55,282 bases of DNA from Flavobacteriaceae bacterium (GTDB lineage: Bacteria > Bacteroidota > Bacteroidia > Flavobacteriales > Flavobacteriaceae). The stretch lies in contig JADZFW010000079.1 in NCBI GenBank assembly GCA_020854235.1, positions 1 through 55,282 on the forward strand, in the 5' to 3' direction. Both the position numbers and the translations under genes were made by a program. The notes under the pieces are model-generated. The model saw only the letters and a program-made list of their open reading frames with translations, made no database searches and was not told where the DNA came from. Below are positions 25,619 to 32,903 of the stretch, piece by piece (positions within the stretch are counted from its first letter, which is position 1; the number at the start of each line of letters is the position of its first letter).

Positions 25619-26011
25619 TTATGCAAAAAAAGTTGGAGGTCGCAACAGCCCTCGTGTGAATGAAGTATAATCAGATTGATTGCAATATTTTGGGAGTGCA
25701 ACCATATCAGTATCTTGGCACCCCGAAAAATCAAAGGTAAAGAAATCTAATGTAGAAATAGGATAATCTTTTAAATTGATGGGAATGTTTGAAATCGGTT
25801 TTTGATCATGACTTATTGGATCAATCTTGCTCATTTGTTTTTCGAGATAGCAAGTTCCATTACATTCAAGGTAAGGTTTGTCTTTATTTTCACAAAGCTC
25901 TTTGGAAATATAATCATAATTCATATAGTACTCAACCACGGGAAGAATAGGTCTTACCATAGCAAGCATATACAAAAAAGTGAATACTATGCCGAAGAAT
26001 GTTTGTTTCAA
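25619..26011 (-). CDS. Small Cys-rich exported or membrane-anchored protein, possibly metal-related
   Basis: 130 aa, family not named with certainty. N-terminal hydrophobic helix (FFGIVFTFLYMLAMV), then an extracytoplasmic part with C40-x9-C50-x3-C54 (ELCENKDKPYLECNGTCYLE), and two more Cys near 96 and 109. Proteins with a CNGxCYL motif often lie beside metal-receptor genes in Bacteroidota, and here the gene precedes a copper-type TonB receptor on the same strand. It may bind or pass on copper, or assist receptor assembly; both are inference. Divergent from the Rrf2 regulator with a palindrome in between. Confidence 0.65.
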   Translation of the reverse strand: MKQTFFGIVFTFLYMLAMVRPILPVVEYYMNYDYISKELCENKDKPYLECNGTCYLEKQMSKIDPISHDQKPISNIPINLKDYPISTLDFFTFDFSGCQDTDMVALPKYCNQSDYTSFTRGLLRPPTFFA

Positions 26012-26066
26012 TTAAAAAGTTGTTAGTTTTGCAAATATATATAATTTGTTTTCTAAACAATTAAAT

Positions 26067-26082
26067 TTTTGATTAATCAAAA
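26067..26082. promoter_or_regulatory. Perfect 16 bp palindrome, candidate Rrf2/NsrR operator
   Basis: ttttgattaatcaaaa is its own reverse complement and lies 15 bp before the Rrf2 regulator start, in the 85 bp divergent spacer shared with the Cys-rich protein and copper receptor. Position fits autoregulation. It also contains TTGAT/ATCAA halves like FNR boxes, but with 2 instead of 4 bp between them. Confidence 0.5.
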
Positions 26083-26096
26083 TATTTTTTCAACTT

Positions 26097-26540
26097 ATGA
26101 TTTCTAATGCTTCTAAATACGCCATTCGAGCTGTTCTATTTTTAGCAGATAAAAGTAGTGTTTCACAAAAATTTGGAGCAGTTGAAATTGCCGAAGCTTT
26201 AGAAATTCCGACCCATTTTATAGCAAAATTATTACAACAACTAGCACGTGAAAAAGTAATCAGTTCGTCTAAAGGTCCTACAGGAGGGTTTTATTTAGAT
26301 GAAAAAAACCTAAATCTCAAGGTTTGCGATGTGTTGAACGTCATTGAAATCAAAAATGTTTTTGAGGGATGCTTTTTGGGATTGCCCAAATGTAGCCCCG
26401 AAAATCCTTGTCCGGTTCATCATATTGTAGCCGATTTTAGAAAAGATATTCTAGGGAAATTCGAACGTCAAACCATTCGTGAATTCTCAGATGATGTCAA
26501 GAAAAACGGTACCTTCATCTCTCACAAAGGTATTTTCTAA
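26097..26540 (+). CDS. Rrf2-family transcriptional regulator, NsrR-like
   Basis: 147 aa. N-terminal winged helix-turn-helix (SKYAIRAVLFLADKS; recognition region PTHFIAKLLQQLAREKVI; wing KGPTGGFYL), dimer helix, and three cluster-ligand cysteines C92, C99 and C105 (EGCFLGLPKCSPENPCPVH), the pattern of [Fe-S]-containing Rrf2 proteins. Lying directly before norCB, it most likely senses NO through its cluster and controls the nor/nir genes, as NsrR does. IscR-type function is less likely because no isc/suf operon is adjacent. A palindrome just upstream suggests autoregulation. Confidence 0.85.
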   Translation: MISNASKYAIRAVLFLADKSSVSQKFGAVEIAEALEIPTHFIAKLLQQLAREKVISSSKGPTGGFYLDEKNLNLKVCDVLNVIEIKNVFEGCFLGLPKCSPENPCPVHHIVADFRKDILGKFERQTIREFSDDVKKNGTFISHKGIF

Positions 26541-26603
26541 TCCATTTTTTCAAGTTATTTACTAAATAAAATACAAAAAAGTATTATAATATCAAATATT
26601 GTT

Positions 26604-26611
26604 TATCTTTG
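26604..26611 (+). promoter_or_regulatory. -7 promoter element (TATCTTTG) for norCB, with inverted repeats upstream
   Basis: TATCTTTGC is 49 bp before the norC ATG. No TTTG at -33, which is common for activated promoters. Inverted repeats ttattta-c-taaataa (26555-26569), aatac-aaaaaa-gtatt (26570-26585) and aatat-caa-atatt (26588-26600) fill the region where a regulator would bind; given the AT content some may be chance. Confidence 0.5.
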
Positions 26612-26659
26612 CTTTATTAAAATACATAATAGTCTTTTATTAACTTAAACCAATTATTT

Positions 26660-27106
26660 ATGTTATCTAAAAAACAAGCAAGAGCGTTTTTTTTAGGCGG
26701 AACAGTGGTTACATTCCTGATATTTATCGGATTGACTGTGTATTCGCTTTCTAAAGCGCAGGATCAAACCCATAGCGAAAACATTACCGAAGCGGTCATT
26801 CGCGGTAAACATATATGGGAGAAAAACAATTGTATGGGTTGTCATACCCTTTTTGGAGAAGGTGCTTATTATGCACCCGAACTCACGAAGGTAATCGAAC
26901 GTAGGGGAGAAGCTTATGTGAAAGGCGTTCTCATGTCTCCTGTCCCTTGGCAAATTAATGGTCGTAAAATGGTGGCTTACAACATGAGTGAAGCCGATGC
27001 TTTGGATGTTGTCGAGTTCTTTAAATGGGCAGGGAATGTCGATTTAAATGGATTCGAACACGTGGTTTCTCCTTTGGCAAAAGAAAAAATTGAGGCCAAT
27101 AATTAA
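26660..27106 (+). CDS. norC: Nitric oxide reductase subunit C (cytochrome c)
   Basis: 148 aa. One N-terminal membrane anchor (about 9-30, FFLGGTVVTFLIFIGL) and one periplasmic cytochrome c domain with heme motif C58-M-G-C-H and an axial Met in GRKMVAYNMSE. It passes electrons to NorB for 2 NO + 2 e- + 2 H+ to N2O. The motif NNCMGCHTLFGEGAYYAPEL is characteristic of NorC. norB follows after 27 bp. The upstream Rrf2 gene has the same direction, with a promoter between. Confidence 0.95.
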   Translation: MLSKKQARAFFLGGTVVTFLIFIGLTVYSLSKAQDQTHSENITEAVIRGKHIWEKNNCMGCHTLFGEGAYYAPELTKVIERRGEAYVKGVLMSPVPWQINGRKMVAYNMSEADALDVVEFFKWAGNVDLNGFEHVVSPLAKEKIEANN

Positions 27107-27133
27107 TTTTTATAAATTTTAAAATATCAAAAC

Positions 27134-28474
27134 ATGAAATATAAAACGCAGAAAATTGCCTATTGGTTTTGGGCACTTTCGATGTTACTTTTAGTATTGC
27201 AGATTACCTATGGTTTTATCATGGGTTTTGCCAGAATCGGCATGGATGGTTTGCATGAGTTTATACCGTTTAATACTGCTAGAGCTGTTCATACCAATTT
27301 GTTGGTTGTATGGTTGCTTTCAGGTTTTATGGGAGCTGCTTATTACATTATTCCGGAAGAAGCACAAAGAGATTTAGTGCGACCAAAATTAGCTTTCCTT
27401 CAACTCATATCCCTAGCTTTGGTAGGAGTCACTGCTATTATTGGTTATCATTTCAACTGGTGGGAAGGTCGTAAATTCTTGGAAATTCCAAGACCACTCG
27501 ATTGGTTGGTTGTATTCAATGTACTCTTATTCTTAGGGTTGATTTTATGGACTTTATTTACCGGTAAACGAAGGACTACAACTGCCCTGGTATTATCTAT
27601 GGGATTGCTTTTTGCCGCCTTGTTGTACTTGCCTGGGATGATTGATTTTGACAGTCAAACGTTGGATTCATTTTTCCGTTGGTGGGTAGTGCACCTATGG
27701 GTAGAAGGTGTGTGGGAATTGATTATGGGAGGTATTTTATCTTTCCTATTAATTAAATTAACAGGTGTTGATAGAGAAGTGATTGAAAAATGGCTGTATG
27801 TGATTGTAGGTTTGACTTTCCTTTCCGGAATTCTTGGAACCGGTCACCATTATTATTATATAGGGGTCAATAAAATTTGGTTAATCGTTGGTGGTATATT
27901 TTCAGCATTGGAACCTTTGGCTTTTTTGGCAATGGCATTATTTGCTGTCAACATGTACCGCAAAGGAGAAAAAAGTCATCCCAATAAAATAGCCTTGTAC
28001 TGGACTTTGGGTTCTGCTATTTTATCATTTGTGGGTGCCGGTTTGTTGGGTTTTGCCCATACCTTACCACAAGTTAATTTATATACACATGGAACCTTAG
28101 TCACAGCCATGCATGGACACTTGGCTTTTTGGGGTGCTTATGGCATGATTGTTTTAGCGATTATGAGTTATGCTTTACCCAATTTGACAGGTAGAAAACT
28201 CTATGATACAGCAGGTGCCCGTTTGGCATTTTGGTTATCCAATATTGGTTTGTTGGGTATGACGATAGCTTTTGGCGTAGCCGGCGTTGCACAAACGTAT
28301 TTGGAAAGAAGATTTAAAATGGAGTTTATGCAGGTTCAAAATGAAATTAAAGTACATTTTATAGTTTTAATTTTGATGGCAACATTATTTGCCATAGGTA
28401 TCACCTATTATATCATACAATTTGTAAAATACGGACTTCCCAATGACGAAGCATTGGAAGCGGAAACGAATTAA
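27134..28474 (+). CDS. norB: Nitric oxide reductase subunit B
   Basis: 446 aa, close to the usual NorB length, with 12 membrane helices. Heme-copper oxidase fold with low-spin heme His in AVHTNLLVVWLLSGFMGAAY, the His of the binuclear centre in WWVVHLWVEGVWELIMG with its Glu residues for FeB, GTGHHYYYIGV (paired His), and the C-terminal pair in HGTLVTAMHGHLAFWGAYG. The Glu-rich substitutions for the CuB Tyr/Lys channel are those of cytochrome-c-dependent cNor rather than the quinol type, which would carry an N-terminal extension. It forms a complex with NorC. Confidence 0.95.
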   Translation: MKYKTQKIAYWFWALSMLLLVLQITYGFIMGFARIGMDGLHEFIPFNTARAVHTNLLVVWLLSGFMGAAYYIIPEEAQRDLVRPKLAFLQLISLALVGVTAIIGYHFNWWEGRKFLEIPRPLDWLVVFNVLLFLGLILWTLFTGKRRTTTALVLSMGLLFAALLYLPGMIDFDSQTLDSFFRWWVVHLWVEGVWELIMGGILSFLLIKLTGVDREVIEKWLYVIVGLTFLSGILGTGHHYYYIGVNKIWLIVGGIFSALEPLAFLAMALFAVNMYRKGEKSHPNKIALYWTLGSAILSFVGAGLLGFAHTLPQVNLYTHGTLVTAMHGHLAFWGAYGMIVLAIMSYALPNLTGRKLYDTAGARLAFWLSNIGLLGMTIAFGVAGVAQTYLERRFKMEFMQVQNEIKVHFIVLILMATLFAIGITYYIIQFVKYGLPNDEALEAETN

Positions 28475-28496
28475 AATTAATATTTAGTGAGTTCAC

Positions 28497-28558
28497 GAAA
28501 CCGCCCTGATTTTTGTTGTTTTTCCATACTTTAATACGACTTACTTCTAGGCGGTTTC
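28497..28558 (+). terminator. Long-loop inverted repeat after norB
   Basis: Perfect 9 bp arms gaaaccgcc (28497-28505) and ggcggtttc (28550-28558), separated by 44 nt and followed by atttttata. It may end the norCB transcript or be a partial read-through element before nirK. The rest of the 180 bp spacer (to 28654) is AT-rich and shows no TAnnTTTG word. Confidence 0.5.
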
Positions 28559-28654
28559 ATTTTTATAATTTTTCAAAAAATTCATTTTCTACTGCTATAC
28601 TATTACAATACTACTACTATTTATATTTAATTATCAAACTAAATTTATATACTA

Positions 28655-30115
28655 ATGTTGAACAGATTTTTTAAAAGAAGAATCATTGTAATTTTAATCT
28701 CGATTTTCACATTGTTAAGTTGTAAAACGGATAAAGAGACAAATAAGAATGATTCACTTTTTGCTATAAATATTAAAACTCAAGGTCAAGTTGAAGCGGA
28801 ATTAACGGCTCCACCATTTGTTCCCAAACCCGTTGGAAAAAGAAAAGCGACAAAGTTAACGGTAAATATGGAAATTATTGAAAAAGAAGCCGAAATGACT
28901 GATGGCGTAACATATATGTATTGGACTTTCGGAGGCAGTGTTCCAGGTAGTTTTATCAGAACACGTGTGGGCGACGAAGTAGAATTCCATTTAAAAAATC
29001 ATCCAGACAACAAATTGCCACATAATATTGATTTACATGCCGTTACCGGACCTGGTGGTGGTGCAGCATCTTCATTTGTAGCACCGGGACATGAAGTGGT
29101 CTTTTCTTTTAAGGTGATTAATCCGGGACTGTACGTCTATCATTGTGCTACTGCACCTGTAGGGATGCACATTGCCAACGGAATGTATGGTTTGATTTTG
29201 GTCGAACCCGAAGGAGGTTTATCACCTGTGGACAAAGAATATTACATTATGCAAGGCGATTTTTATACCGAAGGTAACAATGGCGAAAAAGGTTTACAAG
29301 CGTTCGATATGAACAAAGCCGTAAAGGAACAGGCAGATTATGTAGTGTTTAATGGAAAAGTTGGGGCGTTAACCGGAGAAAATGCCATTACAGCCAAAGT
29401 AGGCGAAACCGTTCGTTTGTTTGTAGGAAATGGAGGGCCTAATTTAGTTTCTTCTTTCCATGTTATTGGAGAAATATTTGACAAAGTACATATTGAAGGA
29501 GGTTCATTAATCAACAACGATGTGCAAACCACTCTTATTCCTGCCGGTGGAGCTGCCATTGTAGAGTTTAGAGTAGATGTTCCCGGAACTTTTATAATTG
29601 TAGATCATTCCATTTTCAGGACATTTAATAAGGGTTCTTTGGGGATGTTAAAAGTTACCGGCGAGGATAACAAAACCATCTATTCCGGAACGCAATCGGA
29701 CAATGTATATCATTCCGAAGGTGGAACTATACAATCGATGCCTATAGATGCTAATAAAAAAGCAGTGGCAAAACCCACTACATTAGCTGAAAGAATTTCC
29801 GATGGCAAATCCATTTACAACAAAACATGCTTTGCGTGTCATCAAGCTAATGGGGAAGGTTTAAACAACGCTTTTCCGCCTTTGGCAAAATCAGATTTCT
29901 TAAATGCGGATGTCAATAGAGCTATTGAAATAGTTCTAAAAGGCAAAACAGGTGAAGTAACGGTCAATGGAAAAAAATATAACAGTGTAATGACGGCACA
30001 AACTTTATCCGATGATGAAATTGCCAATGTATTATCTTATGTGTATAGTTCATGGGGCAATTCCAACAAAGAAGTTACTGCCAAAATGGTCGCTGAAGTA
30101 CGAAGTAAAAAATAA
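28655..30115 (+). CDS. nirK: Copper nitrite reductase fused to cytochrome c, lipoprotein
   Basis: 486 aa. Lipobox LLSC with Cys at 23, two cupredoxin domains (about 60-350), then a C-terminal class I cytochrome c domain with C392-F-A-C-H and a later Met (NSVMTAQTL). Copper ligands are visible: [24 protein letters not shown] (type 1 Cys-His-Met plus type 2 His), [11 protein letters not shown] and [12 protein letters not shown]. It reduces nitrite to NO. The fused heme domain replaces an external electron donor. The lipid anchor suggests attachment to a membrane rather than a free periplasmic enzyme. nirV starts 2 bp after the stop. Confidence 0.95.
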   Translation: MLNRFFKRRIIVILISIFTLLSCKTDKETNKNDSLFAINIKTQGQVEAELTAPPFVPKPVGKRKATKLTVNMEIIEKEAEMTDGVTYMYWTFGGSVPGSFIRTRVGDEVEFHLKNHPDNKLPHNIDLHAVTGPGGGAASSFVAPGHEVVFSFKVINPGLYVYHCATAPVGMHIANGMYGLILVEPEGGLSPVDKEYYIMQGDFYTEGNNGEKGLQAFDMNKAVKEQADYVVFNGKVGALTGENAITAKVGETVRLFVGNGGPNLVSSFHVIGEIFDKVHIEGGSLINNDVQTTLIPAGGAAIVEFRVDVPGTFIIVDHSIFRTFNKGSLGMLKVTGEDNKTIYSGTQSDNVYHSEGGTIQSMPIDANKKAVAKPTTLAERISDGKSIYNKTCFACHQANGEGLNNAFPPLAKSDFLNADVNRAIEIVLKGKTGEVTVNGKKYNSVMTAQTLSDDEIANVLSYVYSSWGNSNKEVTAKMVAEVRSKK

Positions 30116-30117
30116 AA

Positions 30118-30969
30118 ATGAAGTTTTTTTTCCAAATAGTATTCTTTTTCATTTTAAGTAGTTCGTGTCAAAATGCGAGTGAAAAAATTGATAATAAAGT
30201 AACAAAATCTGTTACCTTAAAAAATGATTCTATTTGGAATTTTACTTCCAAAACCCCTATGGTTTTTATCCAATCAGGAACTTATCAACCACTTTATGGT
30301 GTTAAAAATAAAGAGGTTAAAGTCAGCTCTTTTTTAATAGATGTTTATCCCGTTACCAATCAAGAATTTAAAGATTTTGTAATTACCCATCCTGATTGGA
30401 GAAAATCAAACATTAAAAAATTGTTTGCTGATAAAAACTATATGTTTGCCTGGCAAAAAGACACCATTTTACCTGAAAATTTAGAGGAAAAAGCACCGAT
30501 TACAAACATTTCTTGGTATGCAGCCAAAGCCTATTGCGATTGTCAAGGCAAACGTTTGCCAACTGTTGACGAATGGGAATATATAGCAATGGCTGATGAA
30601 AGTCGGAAAGATGCACGTAAAGAGGAATCTTACAATAAAATGATCATCTCACAATATGAAAAACCCAAAACGTATCTCAACTTGGTGGGGCTAAACCCTA
30701 AAAATGTTTGGGGCGTATACGACCTTCACGGCTTGGTTTGGGAATGGACTTCCGATTTTAATTCTGTGATGATTACCGGTGAATCGCGCAACGATTTTGA
30801 AACCGATAACAATCTTTTTTGCGGAAGCGAATCGGTAAATGCTACCGATTTGATGAACTATGCCGCCTTTATGCGCTATGCGTTTAGAGGAAGTATAAAA
30901 GCCGATTTTTCTGTGCAAAATCTCGGATTTCGCTGTGTAAAAGACACCATATTAACCAAAAAAAACTAA
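30118..30969 (+). CDS. nirV: NirV-like formylglycine-generating-enzyme-family lipoprotein
   Basis: 283 aa. Lipobox SSSC (Cys 17) and one FGE-sulfatase domain: SFLIDVYPVTNQEFKDF, ITNISWYAAKAYCDCQGKRLPTVDEWEYIA, GVYDLHGLVWEWTSDF, AFRGSI and a closing NLGFRCVKD. It belongs to the family often found next to nirK and called NirV, whose exact role in nitrite reductase maturation is not settled. The active-site Cys pair of true formylglycine generators is not obvious here, so a structural or assembly role is more likely. Only 2 bp after nirK and 4 bp before the sco gene, so clearly one operon. Confidence 0.88.
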   Translation: MKFFFQIVFFFILSSSCQNASEKIDNKVTKSVTLKNDSIWNFTSKTPMVFIQSGTYQPLYGVKNKEVKVSSFLIDVYPVTNQEFKDFVITHPDWRKSNIKKLFADKNYMFAWQKDTILPENLEEKAPITNISWYAAKAYCDCQGKRLPTVDEWEYIAMADESRKDARKEESYNKMIISQYEKPKTYLNLVGLNPKNVWGVYDLHGLVWEWTSDFNSVMITGESRNDFETDNNLFCGSESVNATDLMNYAAFMRYAFRGSIKADFSVQNLGFRCVKDTILTKKN

Positions 30970-30973
30970 ACCA

Positions 30974-31660
30974 ATGTATCTTAAAATTGTAAATATTCTA
31001 TTGATAATAACAATTGTAACATCTTGTAATTCAAATCATAATGATGTTTCATCGTCAAAATTACATTCCCCGAAATCATGCAAAAGTGAATGCGAGACCA
31101 CTAATAGTAAAGCATGTTGTGAACCCGATGGACAATTTTCTGAAAAAATAGTACAAAATGCTTCGGATATGGATGAAAATTCTATTTTCAATTTGACAAG
31201 TTCGTGGCAAAATCAGGATAATAAATCTGTACAATTAAGAGAGTTAAAAGGTAAAACATTGGTGTTGGTTATGTTTTATACTTCGTGTAAATCTATTTGT
31301 CCGCGATTGGTAGCCGATATGAAAAGTATTGAAAAGCAAATTCCCGAAAACAAACGAAATCTTATAAATTTTGTTTTGGTGAGCATTGACCCCGAAACTG
31401 ACAATCCGAAAGTTTTAAAAGAATTTGCTCTAAAAAATCAGCTTACCGCTTCATATTGGACACTTCTGCAAGGTAATAAAAATACGGTGCAAGAATTTGC
31501 TAATGTATTGTCTGTCAAATATAAACAAATAGCACCTATGGATTTTTCTCATTCCAATATTATCACTGTTATGGACAAAAACGGAATTTTGGTTCACCAA
31601 CAAGAAGGGTTGGGAGTAAACAATGACAAAACAGTAAAAGAAATTAAAAAATTGTTGTAA
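30974..31660 (+). CDS. Sco1/SenC-family copper chaperone, lipoprotein
   Basis: 228 aa. Lipobox VTSC (Cys 18), an unusual Cys-rich linker (SCKSECETTNSKACCEPDG, about 35-55), then a thioredoxin-like Sco domain: TLVLVMFYTSCKSICPRL with the Cu ligands C105-x3-C109, SIDPETDNP, and the ligand His in DFSHSNIITV. Sco proteins deliver copper to, or reduce, copper sites; beside nirK the target is likely the nitrite reductase rather than cytochrome oxidase. The extra Cys cluster before the domain may be a second metal site. It overlaps the next gene by one base (TAATG). Confidence 0.9.
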   Translation: MYLKIVNILLIITIVTSCNSNHNDVSSSKLHSPKSCKSECETTNSKACCEPDGQFSEKIVQNASDMDENSIFNLTSSWQNQDNKSVQLRELKGKTLVLVMFYTSCKSICPRLVADMKSIEKQIPENKRNLINFVLVSIDPETDNPKVLKEFALKNQLTASYWTLLQGNKNTVQEFANVLSVKYKQIAPMDFSHSNIITVMDKNGILVHQQEGLGVNNDKTVKEIKKLL

Positions 31661-32013
31661 TGCTTCAAACTATCCATCTATTTTCCTACGGAACTTTACA
31701 ATTGGAACAAGTTCAAAAACAGATATTTGGACAAATTTTGACCAATGAACCCGATATTTTAACCGGATTTAAAATCGTTTTCATAGAAATAGTTGATAAA
31801 AATGTATTACAAACCAGTGGACAAAAACAACATCCAAAGTTAATTTACACCGGAAATAAAAGTGATTACATTAAAGGTAAAGTATTCAAAATCAATAAAA
31901 AACAACTACAAGCAACCGACCAATACGAAGTATCCGATTACAAAAGAATTGAAGTTATTTTAGAGTCAGGTACAAAAGCGTGGGTTTATGTTGATAAAGA
32001 TATGACATTATGA
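31660..32013 (+). CDS. Gamma-glutamylcyclotransferase-like (AIG2/GGCT fold) protein
   Basis: 117 aa. N-terminal FSYGTLQLEQVQKQIFG matches the nucleotide-free YGxL signature of the GGCT fold, and the conserved acid is seen in DQYEVSDYKRIEV. The fold acts on gamma-glutamyl amines or peptides in the cytosol. Both ends overlap neighbours (TAATG with sco, ATGA with norQ), so it is firmly inside the nir/nor operon; a link to glutathione-like thiols during NO stress is speculation. Confidence 0.85.
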   Translation: MLQTIHLFSYGTLQLEQVQKQIFGQILTNEPDILTGFKIVFIEIVDKNVLQTSGQKQHPKLIYTGNKSDYIKGKVFKINKKQLQATDQYEVSDYKRIEVILESGTKAWVYVDKDMTL

Positions 32014-32792
32014 ATGAACACAATCAACCCTATTACTTACCCATAGAAAAAGAAGTCGAGGTTTTTGAACACTGCTATCAAAATCGATTGCCTATTTTAC
32101 TGAAAGGGCCTACTGGTACCGGCAAATCTCGTTTCGTGGAATATATGGCTCATCAATTGAACAAGCCATTGATTACGGTTGCCTGTCACGAAGAGACTTC
32201 AGCAACTGATTTGATTGGTAGGTTTTTACTCAAAGGCACTGAAACCGTTTGGGTTGATGGGCCATTAACCAAAGCCGTCAAAGAAGGGGCTTTAATATAT
32301 CTAGATGAAATTGCTGAAGCGCGCCCCGATATCATAGTGGCCATTCATCCCTTGACCGATCACCGTCGAAAATTATATATTGATAAGTTGGGAGAAACGA
32401 TTGAAGCACATCCCGATTTTTCAATGATCGTTTCGTTTAATCCTGGATATCAAAAAGGATTCAAAGAATTAAAACCCTCAACCAAACAACGATTTGTAGC
32501 GCTTTCTTTCCATTACCCTTCCGAAAAAGCAGAAGTAGAAATTCTATTAAATGAAACGAAAATTGATGAAAATACAGCTAAAAGTTTGGTCAAAATTGCC
32601 CAAAAAATTAGAAATCTAAGTGAGTTAGGCTTGTCCGAAACCGTTTCGACACGACTATTGGTAGATGCAGCCCAATTGATAGCCGGTAACTTACCCAAAC
32701 GATTGTCTGTTGAAGTAGCCATCTTACAGCCACTAACCGATGAAGAGGAGACTTTGATGGCTTTACGTGATTTGGCAAACCTGTATATTTAA
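32010..32792 (+). CDS. norQ: NorQ/CbbQ-family MoxR AAA+ ATPase
   Basis: 260 aa. Walker A GPTGTGKS (33-40), Walker B LIYLDEIAEA (D99, E100), sensor-type IVSFNPGYQ, and a C-terminal helical lid (GLSETVSTRLLVDAAQLI). With NorD it forms a chaperone that activates NorBC, probably by helping insert the non-heme iron. It starts inside the stop of the previous gene (ATGA). norD follows after a 111 bp repeat-filled gap. Confidence 0.93.
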   Translation: MNEHNQPYYLPIEKEVEVFEHCYQNRLPILLKGPTGTGKSRFVEYMAHQLNKPLITVACHEETSATDLIGRFLLKGTETVWVDGPLTKAVKEGALIYLDEIAEARPDIIVAIHPLTDHRRKLYIDKLGETIEAHPDFSMIVSFNPGYQKGFKELKPSTKQRFVALSFHYPSEKAEVEILLNETKIDENTAKSLVKIAQKIRNLSELGLSETVSTRLLVDAAQLIAGNLPKRLSVEVAILQPLTDEEETLMALRDLANLYI

Positions 32793-32903
32793 ATTCCAAT
32801 AATCAATTATCAAATTCCAAATCACAATATCCAAAATCCAATCTAATTCAATTAACCTATTTAACTTAATCAACCAATTAACCTATTAACCCAATAACCA
32901 AAT
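32793..32903 (+). repeat. Repeat-filled norQ-norD gap
   Basis: Composed of words such as attccaa, caattaacctattaac and ccaataacc in several near copies. It has no Shine-Dalgarno. Similar ttaacctaataaccaatt words occur before nrfA at about 42745-42790. Confidence 0.5.

Noticed and set aside
26067-26082. Palindrome considered a standard FNR box
   Set aside because: The TTGAT/ATCAA halves are 2 bp apart instead of 4; the site was kept only as a generic candidate operator.
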